A stretch of 64,000 bases of DNA from Nitrospira defluvii. GTDB lineage: Bacteria; Nitrospirota; Nitrospiria; Nitrospirales; Nitrospiraceae. Positions within the stretch are counted from its first letter, which is position 1, and each line of letters begins with the position of its first letter. A program made the translations under genes and the position numbers. The stretch lies in assembly GCF_905220995.1 (NCBI RefSeq), contig NZ_CAJNBJ010000020.1, forward strand, positions 124,001 to 188,000, read 5' to 3'. Positions 47,455-55,853 of this stretch are shown here, piece by piece. The notes under the pieces were generated by a model. It did no database searches and was not told where the DNA came from. It saw nothing but the letters and a program-made list of their open reading frames with translations.

Positions 47455-47710
47455 AGGATTCTCCTTTGTTAGTTTCAATGCTATTGGGAATGACACTCGA
47501 TACCGAACATGCGCAGTTCGGGACGGATTCAGTTCGGCTACATACGATCCTCCTTTCAGTGCGGCGAGAGATGTGTTCTGGAGCTACTCATGGTTTCGAT
47601 AGGCTACTACCGATGCCGCCTGGCCGCTGTGAGGCAGCTTACAGTTGGCAATCCGCATCCAGGCGCCGCCGATGCCTCGCTGCGAGTGGTACGGAGAAGC
47701 CGCTGGCCGG

Positions 47711-47836
47711 TTACCCGAGAAGCCAGTAGGTCGCTCCTCCGATCATGAACATCACCATCATTGCGAGCATCATCTTTTCGTGACCGCACATTCCGTGTTT
47801 CTGTGTGCATCCCTGCATGCTGCACATCATCGACAT
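47711..47836 (-). CDS. 41-residue Met/Cys/His-rich membrane peptide
   Basis: ATG 47836 has a strong ribosome site (AAAGGAGGGG, 7-9 bases upstream). The peptide begins MSMMCSMQGCTQKHGMCGHE, with four Met, three Cys and two His in 20 residues, and ends in a single TM helix (MMLAMMVMFMIGGATYWLLG). An in-frame upstream start at 47908 has no ribosome site. The composition suggests soft-metal (copper/silver) binding at the membrane face. It lies 257 bases upstream of bufA on the same strand, so a link with the metallophore operon is likely but not shown. Confidence 0.65.
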   Translation of the reverse strand: MSMMCSMQGCTQKHGMCGHEKMMLAMMVMFMIGGATYWLLG

Positions 47837-48230
47837 GGGTTGCCCCTCCTTTGTGATAGTGGTAGACGGGTTGATGTGCTTTCGTCCATCGAAAGCGCAT
47901 GGACACATCTAGACTTTTAGATATGTTCATGCATAACTTGCCATCAGCCACATGAAAGGTCTGTGAGCTGCGTTACAGTTGAAAAAATGAATTGAGAGAT
48001 GATGGAGGGAGGATCGGCCGGGACCGTCGAGCGAGTCCAGCCGGAGGTGCCTGTTATTAGCAGAAGGTGGGGAGGGGAAATGAGATCAGGGGTCCGGTCC
48101 TCTTACATCCCCTTGGCCGAGAACAACATGGTCACAGGGGCTCTTCCTATGACCGCTTCCATGATCACACCTCGATGGACTGCCCTGGCGGATATCCGCA
48201 GGCCATTGCGTGTCTCGCTCACGCTGTCCC
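47837..48230. other. intergenic region with a weak 43-codon frame
   Basis: About 390 bases. On the minus strand a GTG at 48232 overlaps the DUF1348 stop (GTGA) and opens a 43-codon frame to TAA 48103-48105 (ending APVTMLFSAKGM), which I do not recognise and which may be a gene remnant. The stretch 47880-47960 is AT-richer and holds an imperfect inverted repeat (CATCTA...TAGATATG, 47905-47924), a likely place for the promoter and operator of the 41-residue peptide gene. Confidence 0.35.
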
Positions 48231-48710
48231 TCACAGGCCGAGGTCGGATAGGGAAGGGTGGCCTTCGGGACGAGGGCCCAGTGGCCAGCGGTATTGGCGT
48301 TCCTCCTTTGTAATGGGAAGGTCATTGATGCTCGCGAGGCGCTGGTGCATGAGGCCGTTTCGGTCGAACTCCCAGTTCTCGTTCCCGTAGGACCGAAACC
48401 AATTCCCGGAATCGTCGTGCCACTCATAGGCAAAACGCACGGCGATGCGCGTTTCGTGGAATGCCCACAGTTCCTTGATCAGCCGGTAGTCCAGCTCCTT
48501 AGCCCATTTGCGGCGCAGAAATTCTACGATAGCCTCACGGCCAGACAGAAACTCGTTGCGGTTCCTCCATGAACTGTTGGCGCTGTAAGCCTGCGACACT
48601 CTCTGGGGGTCTCTGCTGTTCCAGGCATCCTCGGCCAGGCGCACTTTCTGGATTGCGGTGTGCCAGGTGAAGGGAGGAAGAGGGGGACGGCTATGTTGTG
48701 TTGACGACAT
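48231..48710 (-). CDS. DUF1348 / SnoaL-like protein (NTF2 fold)
   Basis: 159 residues. Family segments are [58 protein letters not shown] and [20 protein letters not shown], then [23 protein letters not shown]1348 proteins are small NTF2-fold proteins with no assigned reaction. It sits nine bases after the orphan substrate-binding-protein gene on the same strand. Confidence 0.9.
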   Translation of the reverse strand: MSSTQHSRPPLPPFTWHTAIQKVRLAEDAWNSRDPQRVSQAYSANSSWRNRNEFLSGREAIVEFLRRKWAKELDYRLIKELWAFHETRIAVRFAYEWHDDSGNWFRSYGNENWEFDRNGLMHQRLASINDLPITKEERQYRWPLGPRPEGHPSLSDLGL

Positions 48711-48719
48711 GATGTGCTC

Positions 48720-49963
48720 CTACAGTGCACACGCGTTCTGTGTTTGCGTGCTTGCTACGGGATCTCCGAACACAGTGGCCAGCAGTTGATAATGGCCCAG
48801 GCCCAGTTCTTTGCCGTAGGCTTTCCCCACGAGCACGTCCTGCACATGCTGGTGGTCCTGGGCGCGGAAGTAGGAGCGGCCCTCTTTCAGCCCGTCGAAC
48901 TCATGGCCCTCCAGCGCTCTAATGAGCGCCTGCGTGTCAGTTGTCCCGGCCCGTTGGATCGCTTCCAGAATCTGCGTCATCGCCGCATAGCCGTGGTAGC
49001 AGCGCGAGGTGGGGGTGTGATGGTACTTCTCGATCACGCCTTGAATAAACCGCCGGGAGCTTTCGCTGTTGATCTTCGGGTCCCAGATCAGTCCCCAGAT
49101 TCCCGCGTTGTTGGCATAGCCAAGCGGGCGGCCGATCTGCTCTCCGCCGATCATCCCACCCACTCCGATCTGCTCCTTGACCAGCCCCGCCGCGGTATAG
49201 GCCTTCAGGGCATGAACGAGATCCCAGCCATAGAGATTCAGGATGACGGCGCTGGGTTTGGCCGTTTTGGCTTGAGCCAGCGCGGTTGTGAAGTCGGTGG
49301 TTCCGAAGGGCGTGCGAACGGAGCCAACCACTTCGCCACCTTCGGCCAGGAGTGCCTCGGCCATGGCCTGCTCTGCGGCCTGGCCGTCCATCGTCTCCGC
49401 CGTGACCATGAACCAGCGATTCCCGTAGGTCTTCACGAGATGGGGCGTGACGGCCCTGGACAACATCCTGGCACTTGGCATGAAGACGAACGTGTGCGAG
49501 TTGCACCCGCCCCCGTCAGCTCCGGCACATGCGCGCCGGTCACCATGAAGAGCCTATTCTCCTTCTTGGCCAGGTCAGAAACGGCGAGTGCGACCTCTCC
49601 ATTGAAGGTGCCCATGAGGGCATCCACTCGGTCTTCCTTGATGAACTTGGTGGCGGCTTTCAATGCGGTCTGAACATTCGAGGCGTCGTCGGCTTCCAGA
49701 ATCGCGACCTGGCGTCCCAGCACCCCGCCATCCTTGTTGACACGATCTACTGCCACCGTCGCCCCATGCACATCGTGAACCGAGGAGGTTTTATAGGGGT
49801 TGGATAGCGGGTCGAGGATGCCGATCTTGATGGATTCGCCCGCGTACGCGACGCGTGGTCCGGATGACCGTCCCAACACCTGCGCGGCCAGATTGCTGAA
49901 CGCCAGCGTACCGCTGGTTGCCGCCGCCAGTTGCAAAAACCGTCTGCGAGAAATCGTATTCAT
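48720..49963 (-). pseudogene. ABC-transporter branched-chain/amide substrate-binding protein, frameshifted
   Basis: The N-terminal part (49963 down to about 49490) has a twin-arginine leader (SRRRFLQLAAATSGTLAFS) and a periplasmic-binding-protein type 1 fold (IKIGILDPLSNPYKTSSVHD; GGVLGRQVAILEADDASNVQ). The C-terminal part continues in another frame from about 49500 (CNSHTFVFMPSARMLSRAV ... YRAAG-type end at 48720). The frames meet at a G-rich run near 49505-49512, where one missing base would restore LTGAGCNSHTFVF. So it is a single gene of about 414 residues broken by one indel. No permease or ATPase genes are nearby; an orphan binding protein of the urea/amide/Leu type. Confidence 0.78.
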
Positions 49964-50063
49964 GGGTCACCTCTCTGGTTGTGAGACGCGGTTATGTGCG
50001 CATGCCGGAATCTGCATATGCCAATCCGCCCGTATCGCAAGCGGGCTGTCACGCTGGAGCCGT

Positions 50064-50663
50064 TCATTTGCTATAGGCGCGCAGTTGCGCCTCAAGTTCG
50101 GCTATCCGCTTTCGCAGCGGTTCTGCCAGTTCTTCGACCTCACCAATCGAGTAGCGGGGCGTGATGTACTTGGGGCAGTTCCAGTCGAACGACACGATGT
50201 CGATGAAGACCAGGCGCTCCACGCTCGACCGCATGTTCGAGTCGGCGATCTGCGCGACGAGTTCCGGATGGAAACGGGCGTCCTCGACGCGGGCATGACC
50301 AAGGATTTTCAGCCGCGCGCGATTCTTGTAGTCCATGAGAAACAGCGCGACACGGTCGTTTACGGACACGTTGCCGGTCGTGAGCAATTGTCGATTTCCT
50401 TTGTAATCGGCGAACGCCAGAGTCGTGTCGTCGATGACGCGCAAAAACCCCTGAGCCCCCCCGCGATGCTGGATGTAGGGCCATCCGCTTTCGCTGATGG
50501 ATCCCAGGTAGAAGCTGTCTCGCGCCGCAATGAACTCGGCTTCGGCCTGGCTGAGCGGGTCCCGTTCGTGTGCGCCGGTGATCACGCCCGCTCGTCCGTA
50601 ATACTGCTGCTGCGCACGGCACACCGAATCCGTAAATGTCAGGTCGAGATATTTCGTTGCCAT
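50064..50663 (-). CDS. pyridoxamine 5'-phosphate oxidase-like flavin protein
   Basis: 199 residues of the split-barrel PPOX fold: EFIAARDSFYLGSISESGWP, then YIQHRGGAQGFLRVIDDTTL, FADYKGNRQLLTTGNVSVND and RARLKILGHARVEDARFHPE. The C-terminal ~20 residues are a Leu/Glu-rich helix (ELAEPLRKRIAELEAQLRAY). FMN or F420 cofactor use is typical; substrate unknown. A hairpin separates it from the DsrE gene upstream. Confidence 0.85.
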   Translation of the reverse strand: MATKYLDLTFTDSVCRAQQQYYGRAGVITGAHERDPLSQAEAEFIAARDSFYLGSISESGWPYIQHRGGAQGFLRVIDDTTLAFADYKGNRQLLTTGNVSVNDRVALFLMDYKNRARLKILGHARVEDARFHPELVAQIADSNMRSSVERLVFIDIVSFDWNCPKYITPRYSIGEVEELAEPLRKRIAELEAQLRAYSK

Positions 50664-50693
50664 CGTGGCACCCCTTGCAAGCGTCAGCCCTCT

Positions 50694-50721
50694 GGCGGCC
50701 AGGAGTGGACTCCTGGCCGCC
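50694..50721. terminator. strong hairpin without a U tract
   Basis: A 13-bp perfect inverted repeat (GGCGGCCAGGAGT / ACTCCTGGCCGCC) with a 2-base nominal loop lies between the DsrE stop and the PPOX start. No T run follows in either direction, so it may act as a transcript-stabilising or processing hairpin rather than a classical terminator. Confidence 0.5.
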
Positions 50722-50735
50722 TCAATGAGGGAGTC

Positions 50736-51110
50736 TTAAAATACGATCGTTTTCCACCCGTCCACCATATACTGGCGGAGGCTCAAGAGGCCGGATGTTC
50801 CGGCGAGGGCATTGTCCTTCTTCAGCGGCACACCGCACGCTTCCACACCGTCCTTGGCTCCAAAGACATCCGCGCATCCGCAGGAGGCACCCTGCACGAC
50901 GTCACGTACCGAGTTGTAGAGGCCGTTGGCTGGGTGGGTCAGCTTCGTGAGTTCCGCCGGCCACCGCGTGCCGGCGCCGTTGAACACCACGGCCACCTCA
51001 TCCCCCTTCTGTTTGCTTTCGGCTGCGACCGCCAGTGCGTTAAAAACTCGGCCGAGTGCTTCCTCTGAGCCGCTCTTCGGATCGGACATGATAATGATGG
51101 CTGTTTTCAT
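50736..51110 (-). CDS. DsrE-family protein
   Basis: 124 residues from ATG 51110, preceded by AAGGAGGACCC. DsrE/F-like fold: TAIIIMSDPKSGSEEALGRV, GDEVAVVFNGAGTRWPAELT, and ASCGCADVFGAKDGVEACGV with the cysteines expected of a sulfur-relay protein (final conserved Cys in EACGV). Cytoplasmic. It is closely similar to the second copy at 61737 (CDFCAGAFGVKDQVVACG). It lies 44 bases after a secreted cysteine hydrolase gene. A role in persulfide transfer or redox stress is inferred. Confidence 0.87.
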   Translation of the reverse strand: MKTAIIIMSDPKSGSEEALGRVFNALAVAAESKQKGDEVAVVFNGAGTRWPAELTKLTHPANGLYNSVRDVVQGASCGCADVFGAKDGVEACGVPLKKDNALAGTSGLLSLRQYMVDGWKTIVF

Positions 51111-51154
51111 GGGTCCTCCTTGGTTAGAGATGGTGAGACTATTGATACGAATCA

Positions 51155-51958
51155 TTACTTGAGCGCCGAGAGAATCTTGACCGTCTGAGCGGTGCTCCAC
51201 ACATCACTCGCGATCAAGCGGAAGTTCACAAACGCCGCTTCATAGCCATCGAACCCCGGTAGCTTGGCGGCCGCCGTGGCATCGGTGACCACGACGACCT
51301 CGAATCCCTGTTCCAGCAGCTCGCGCAGATGCGATTCTGTGCAGAGATTCGCCGACATCCCGGCGAGGACCACTTGGCTGATATCGGCTTTGCGGAGTTG
51401 CAGAATGAGATCGTTTGTCTCAGGCCCGAACACTTTGTGCGGGCTGGTCACTACTGTACGGCCGTCTTCGATATAGGGTTTGTAGCGGTCCAGCCAGTCG
51501 GCGCCCGATCCGGCAAACCCCTCCTGCGTCAACGCCCCCTTACGATCGAACATCCCGATGTTGTGCATGAGCACTTCCAGAGCACCGCCGAACTTCCACT
51601 GGTGGTCATGTGGATAGTAATAGTGCGGGCTGACGAAGACCGGCACACCGCTCGCTCTGGCTGCTTTGAAGAGACTCTCGATGTTCTCGACCGTGTGGTT
51701 CTCCTGCACGCTCTGGCCGACCACACCCCAGGCCACTCCCTTCGGGCTGAGGAAATCGTTTTGGGGATCGGTGATCACCACGGCCACCCGGCCCTTCTTG
51801 GGTGTCAGGCCGGGGCGAGGGACCGGCGCATCCTCCCGTGGCCCGGCATAGTGTGACACGGTCGGTTTCGGGTCCTGTGCGTACACTGCTGATGTCAGGG
51901 GAAGATTCACGACAACAGCCGTGAGAGACGTGACGATTAAACGAATAAACAGGGTCAT
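51155..51958 (-). CDS. exported isochorismatase-like cysteine hydrolase
   Basis: 267 residues with a signal peptide (LIVTSLTAVVVNLPLTSAVY, cleavage YAQ-D), then the isochorismatase fold: VAVVITDPQNDFLSPKG with the catalytic Asp, RTVVTSPHKVFGPETND with the probable Lys, and VLAGMSANLCTESHLRELLE with the nucleophilic Cys. FVSPHYYYPHDHQWK carries extra His residues. Periplasmic members of this family are uncommon. The reaction (amide, nicotinamide or isochorismate hydrolysis) cannot be fixed. It is transcribed with CMD and DsrE genes. Confidence 0.88.
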   Translation of the reverse strand: MTLFIRLIVTSLTAVVVNLPLTSAVYAQDPKPTVSHYAGPREDAPVPRPGLTPKKGRVAVVITDPQNDFLSPKGVAWGVVGQSVQENHTVENIESLFKAARASGVPVFVSPHYYYPHDHQWKFGGALEVLMHNIGMFDRKGALTQEGFAGSGADWLDRYKPYIEDGRTVVTSPHKVFGPETNDLILQLRKADISQVVLAGMSANLCTESHLRELLEQGFEVVVVTDATAAAKLPGFDGYEAAFVNFRLIASDVWSTAQTVKILSALK

Positions 51959-52021
51959 GATGGCATCCTTTCTACGCGTTGATGAAGGTACATTCTTTGA
52001 CGCGCCATGCGTCTTCTGCCT

Positions 52022-52591
52022 CTAGCCGCAGGCGCAAGAAGAGGCGGCGCATCCATGCGTGAGTGTGATCTCCGGAAAGTCGATGACAGTGCTGGCGATA
52101 TGGTTGACGTAGTTGCTGAAGATGTTCAGCGCGACATGGGCCGCCGTCTCGATGACCTCGCCGTCGGTCAGCCCGGCAGTACGCGCCTGTTCAAGCTCTG
52201 TGGCCCCGAGCTCCCCGCGTTGCACGACGATGTGGCGCGCCAGCTTGAGAATGGCATCGGTCCGGTTGTCGGTTGCGTTGGCCTGCCGGGCATCGGCGAG
52301 GTCCTGCTGGGCGAGCCCCAGCTTGCCGCCGATGAATGTGTGGGCGCTGAGACAGTAGGCGCATTGATTGGCCTCGGCGACCGCGATGGCGATCAATTCG
52401 CGGACCTTCGGGCTCAAGCTTCCGTCCGCAAGCGCGGCGTTAAAGCTGAGGTAGCCTTGGAGCGCAGCCGGAGCGTTGCCCAAGACACGAATCAGGTTGG
52501 GCACCACACCCAATTTCCCCTGCACGCCCTCGAAGAGCGCTTTGGCCGGTCCAGTGGTGGTCTGGGGATCGAGATGTGCGATGCGATTCAT
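52022..52591 (-). CDS. carboxymuconolactone decarboxylase / AhpD-like protein
   Basis: 189 residues from ATG 52591, preceded by AAAGGAGGAACG. The CMD core has KVRELIAIAVAEANQCAYCL followed by SAHTFIGGKLG, giving the E...CxxCxxxH active site of peroxidase-type CMD proteins. LNIFSNYVNHIASTVIDFPE is the conserved C-terminal helix. It ends in an extra Cys-rich tail (GCAASSCACG). Reduces peroxides or participates in thiol redox. It is the first gene of the leftward operon CMD - cysteine hydrolase - DsrE and has a sigma-54-type promoter in front (52652-52667). Confidence 0.9.
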   Translation of the reverse strand: MNRIAHLDPQTTTGPAKALFEGVQGKLGVVPNLIRVLGNAPAALQGYLSFNAALADGSLSPKVRELIAIAVAEANQCAYCLSAHTFIGGKLGLAQQDLADARQANATDNRTDAILKLARHIVVQRGELGATELEQARTAGLTDGEVIETAAHVALNIFSNYVNHIASTVIDFPEITLTHGCAASSCACG

Positions 52592-52651
52592 ACGTTCCTC
52601 CTTTGTGAGTGGATCTGATTTGCTGCAGCCGCATTCAATAGCCATCGCTAG

Positions 52652-52667
52652 AGCAGATGGCGTGCCT
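52652..52667 (-). promoter_or_regulatory. sigma-54 (-24/-12) promoter for the leftward CMD operon
   Basis: Reading the minus strand, AGGCACGCCATCTGCT matches the sigma-54 consensus TGGCACG-N4-TTGCA with GG and GC exactly 10 bases apart. The -12 GC lies near 52653, placing a start site about 50 bases before ATG 52591. The divergent gene encodes a sigma-54 activator with an intact GAFTGA loop, which supports the call. Enhancer sites for the activator are probably between 52680 and 52770. Confidence 0.72.
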
Positions 52668-52776
52668 GATCGGAGATGCGTAATAAGATATTGAAAAGAC
52701 AATACTTAAATTGATTTTTCTCGTCTGGCAGTAGCAACGACTATTCGTAGATTACGATTAGTCGTTGAATGTGTGC

Positions 52777-54402
52777 ATGAAATATCGTAGCCTGTACGCA
52801 TCAATGGATCCCCGCAAACTTTCACAAGTGATGGTTTCCACTGCTCAACAACGCGGGCTTGATGCGGTGCTGCGCACGATTACCGACGGCATTGCACAGT
52901 GTCCGAACACCGTTCTGACTCGTATCTGGCTCGCTGAGTCGGATTCGCTCTGCGAGGTGTGTCGAAGTCGGAACGATACCTCCGACATCACCCGGTCCTT
53001 GCACCTCGTGGCGAGCGCCGGCGTCCCGCACGATCCGCAGGCTGATTACGGCCGCCTGGACGGCGCCTTTCATCGGTTTCCCATGGGAGAGCGAAAAATT
53101 GGGCGTGTGGTTTCGACCGGCGAGCCTCTCCGGCTGGCTGGGCTTCGCGGTGATGAGGAGTGGATCGCTAATCCTGCCTGGTTCGCGCACGAGGGAGTCC
53201 GGACCTTCGCGGCGCAGCCCTTGATCTTCCGGGATGATGTCCTCGGAGTGCTGGCGCTCTTCGACCGCGGCTTGCTCGACGAGGAAGCCTTCGAGTGGCT
53301 TCGCATATTCGCCGATTACGCAGCGGTCAGCATCGCGAACGCTCGAGCGTTCGATGAGATCAGCCTGCTGCGCACCCGGCTGGAAGAGGAGAACCTCTAC
53401 CTGCGCGAGGAGGTCACGGCTGCCCTTGGGATGGGAGAATTCGTCGGAGAAAGCCAGGCGCTCCAGCACGTCCTCCGTCAAGTTCAGCTAGTCGCGCCGA
53501 CCGATGCGGCAGTGTTGATTACCGGCGAGAGCGGTACGGGTAAGGAACTCGTGGCCCGCGCGATCCATGACCGGAGCCCGCGCAAAGACCGGCCCTTGAT
53601 CAAGGTGAATTGCAGTGCCGTGCCTGACGCCTTGTTCGAGAGTGAGTTCTTCGGCCATGTGAAAGGTGCCTTCACTGGCGCCCTCGCAGATCGACCGGGA
53701 CGTTTCGAAATGGCCGATCGCGGGACACTCTTTCTCGACGAAATCGGGGAAGTGCCGCTGGCGATGCAGGCGAAGCTACTGCGTGTACTTCAGGAGGGTG
53801 AATTCGAGCGCGTTGGCGATACGCGCACACGGACAGTGGATGTCCGGATCGTCGCGGCGACCAATCGCGACCTTAAACGCGAGGTCGAAGCCGGTCGTTT
53901 TCGCGAAGATCTCTACTATCGTCTCAGCGTGTTCCCGGTCCACATTCCGCCGCTCCGTGAACGCCGCGAGGATATTCCCAAGCTTGCATTACATTTCATC
54001 ACTCAGAGCGCCCGGCGAATGAATCGCCGAGTGCCACGCATTACCCAGGCAGTGCTGAGCCAGCTGGCCGCCCACGACTGGCCAGGCAATGTGCGAGAAC
54101 TGCAAAACGTCGTGGAGCGCGCGGTCATCCTCTCTCAAGGCCGCTCGCTGCATGTTCACCTTCAACCCTCGCCATCGCGCGAGCGCGGCGTCCCCTCACT
54201 TCCCACCCCCTCAATGGCACAGTTGGCCACGCGTGAAGAGCTCAAACGTCAGGAACGGGAGAACATCGTCCAAGCCTTGCGGCTCACAAAGGGCAAGATC
54301 TTTGGCCTAGATGGTGCGGCTGTCTTACTCGGCATGAAGCCGACGACCCTCGCGTCACGCATCAAAGCGCTGGGCATCAAGAAGAGCAAGCTGGATTCAT
54401 AA
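52777..54402 (+). CDS. sigma-54-dependent Fis-family activator with GAF sensor domain
   Basis: 541 residues from ATG 52777 (TTG 52765 and ATG 52804 are alternatives). Residues about 10-190 are a GAF domain ([24 protein letters not shown]-like [16 protein letters not shown]) with Cys residues in EVCRSRND. The AAA+ domain has Walker A GESGTGKE near residue 250, the sigma-54 contact loop GAFTGA near 297, Walker [11 protein letters not shown] near 316-325, and [20 protein letters not shown]. The C-terminal Fis HTH is [20 protein letters not shown]. It resembles FhlA/NorR-type activators whose GAF domain senses a small ligand. Divergent from the sigma-54-promoted CMD operon it probably controls. 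Confidence 0.92.
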   Translation: MKYRSLYASMDPRKLSQVMVSTAQQRGLDAVLRTITDGIAQCPNTVLTRIWLAESDSLCEVCRSRNDTSDITRSLHLVASAGVPHDPQADYGRLDGAFHRFPMGERKIGRVVSTGEPLRLAGLRGDEEWIANPAWFAHEGVRTFAAQPLIFRDDVLGVLALFDRGLLDEEAFEWLRIFADYAAVSIANARAFDEISLLRTRLEEENLYLREEVTAALGMGEFVGESQALQHVLRQVQLVAPTDAAVLITGESGTGKELVARAIHDRSPRKDRPLIKVNCSAVPDALFESEFFGHVKGAFTGALADRPGRFEMADRGTLFLDEIGEVPLAMQAKLLRVLQEGEFERVGDTRTRTVDVRIVAATNRDLKREVEAGRFREDLYYRLSVFPVHIPPLRERREDIPKLALHFITQSARRMNRRVPRITQAVLSQLAAHDWPGNVRELQNVVERAVILSQGRSLHVHLQPSPSRERGVPSLPTPSMAQLATREELKRQERENIVQALRLTKGKIFGLDGAAVLLGMKPTTLASRIKALGIKKSKLDS

Positions 54403-54457
54403 TCCCGGGATCACACTATGGCTCGCTCGCACACCCTGGGATGCGAAGGCGCATCGC

Positions 54458-54814
54458 TCAACGGGGCGTCCGTCGCTGTTCAGAGTCTATTTCCTTCTGC
54501 AACTTGTCCAGATCATCCAGGATACGGATGAATTTCCTGCCGAACGGCGTGACGACATACTCCACACGGGGAGGGATTTCGTTGTACGCGATGCGTTCGA
54601 TGATGCCAAATGCCACGTTCTTGCGAAGACATTCGTTGAGCACTTTGGTCGTCAGGCCCTCCACGCTACGAACCATCTCCCCCGGCCGTTTAATACCGTT
54701 GGCCAGGAGCTGATAGACTGTCAGCGACCATTTGCACCCATAAATGGTCTCCACCATTCGAGTGCTCTGTTCTGGGGCGGATCGCCGGGAAAATATTTTC
54801 GCCTGTCTTCCCAT
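54458..54814 (-). CDS. HxlR-family transcriptional regulator
   Basis: 118 residues from ATG 54814. The winged-helix HxlR domain shows VETIYGCKWSLTVYQLLANG, EGLTTKVLNECLRKNVAFGI and NEIPPRVEYVVTPFGRKFIR. The usual redox cysteine of HypR/QorR-type members could be the Cys in YGCKW or NECLRK. It is divergent from the SDR gene at 54933, with a 118-base promoter region between them, so it probably regulates that gene in response to quinones, aldehydes or similar electrophiles. Confidence 0.9.
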   Translation of the reverse strand: MGRQAKIFSRRSAPEQSTRMVETIYGCKWSLTVYQLLANGIKRPGEMVRSVEGLTTKVLNECLRKNVAFGIIERIAYNEIPPRVEYVVTPFGRKFIRILDDLDKLQKEIDSEQRRTPR

Positions 54815-54932
54815 CAAGATGTACCGCTTAGTGTCTACTGAACCACCTGGTACCTGCTTGGACTCGGTCTGAGTGCGTCATAGACTGCCCTCACACATTG
54901 TGTTCGCTCTTGTAACGTAAGGAGGTGATCTC

Positions 54933-55700
54933 ATGCAACGCGCGAATCAGCCACTCGCCCTGATTGTCGGCGGCTCCAGCGGAATAGGCCTCGCCACCGC
55001 ACGGCTCTTGCTCGCTCGGGACGTCACCACGGTGATTGCGGGTAGTTCGCCAGAAAAGCTGGAGACGGCACAACGCGAACTGTCTTCGGTTGGCATAGTT
55101 GAAACGCTTCAAGCCAACGTGTACGAATCGAATGACATCCAACGCATCGTGGCGTTTGCCGAGGACCATAGCCGCCACATCACCTACTTGGTGAATGCCG
55201 CAGGCTATTTCAAGCCCACGCCATTTCTTGACCATACGCTCCAAAACTATGACACCTATCTGGATCTCAACCGAGCCCTCTTTTTCATTTCACAGGCCGT
55301 CGCCAAAAATATGGCCGCAAACGGTGGCGGCTCCATCGTGCATATCGGGTCGATGTGGGCGAAACAGGCCATCAAAGCCACCCCTTCCTCTGCGTATTCC
55401 ATGGCGAAGGCTGGGCTGCATGCCCTTACGCAGCATATGGCGATGGAGCTGGCCAGCAACAACATTCGGGTCAACGCCGTGTCGCCGGCAGTGGTCAAGA
55501 CGCCCATTTATCAGGCCTTCATTGATCCGCAGGACATGGACGAGACACTTGCCACATTTAATAGCTTTCATCCGATTGGTCGGATTGGCACGGCGGAAGA
55601 CGTGGCAAAGACCATCGATTTTCTGCTGAGCGATGACGCCCAATGGGTGACCGGGGCCATTTGGGATGTCGATGGCGGTGTCATGGCGGGCCGGAACTAG
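54933..55700 (+). CDS. SDR-family oxidoreductase
   Basis: 255 residues, ATG 54933 after AAGGAGGTGATCTC. Classical short-chain dehydrogenase: cofactor motif [23 protein letters not shown] motif YLVNAAGYF, catalytic Ser in [13 protein letters not shown], catalytic YxxxK in [19 protein letters not shown], and the C-terminal [15 protein letters not shown]. The GGSSGIG start and Ala/Ser before the hinge favour NADP(H). Substrate unknown; regulated in all likelihood by the divergent HxlR. Confidence 0.93.
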   Translation: MQRANQPLALIVGGSSGIGLATARLLLARDVTTVIAGSSPEKLETAQRELSSVGIVETLQANVYESNDIQRIVAFAEDHSRHITYLVNAAGYFKPTPFLDHTLQNYDTYLDLNRALFFISQAVAKNMAANGGGSIVHIGSMWAKQAIKATPSSAYSMAKAGLHALTQHMAMELASNNIRVNAVSPAVVKTPIYQAFIDPQDMDETLATFNSFHPIGRIGTAEDVAKTIDFLLSDDAQWVTGAIWDVDGGVMAGRN

Positions 55701-55780
55701 CCCATCGACTCCGATCGGCATTCGCGAGGACGTGCGCGGCCGCCGGCGTAAAGTGCGACGACATACTATAGGACGTCAGG

Positions 55781-55816
55781 GGAGGGGCCCGCGTCTTCAC
55801 AGACGCAGGCCCCTCC
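55781..55816. terminator. bidirectional terminator hairpin
   Basis: A 16-bp stem with one mismatch (GGAGGGGCCCGCGTCT / AGACGCAGGCCCCTCC) and a TCAC loop lies between the convergent SDR and CMD genes, followed by TTCATTC. Very stable; well placed to separate the two transcripts. Confidence 0.72.
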
Positions 55817-55853
55817 TTCATTCGTGCCGGACTTGAGCAGATGAAAGGCTGTG

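Noticed and set aside
49964-50063. Second sigma-54 promoter before the substrate-binding-protein gene
   Set aside because: GG and GC elements are present but not 10 bases apart in the right orientation.
50694-50721. Classical rho-independent terminator after the DsrE gene
   Set aside because: The stem is excellent but there is no U tract on either side; kept only as a hairpin of uncertain role.
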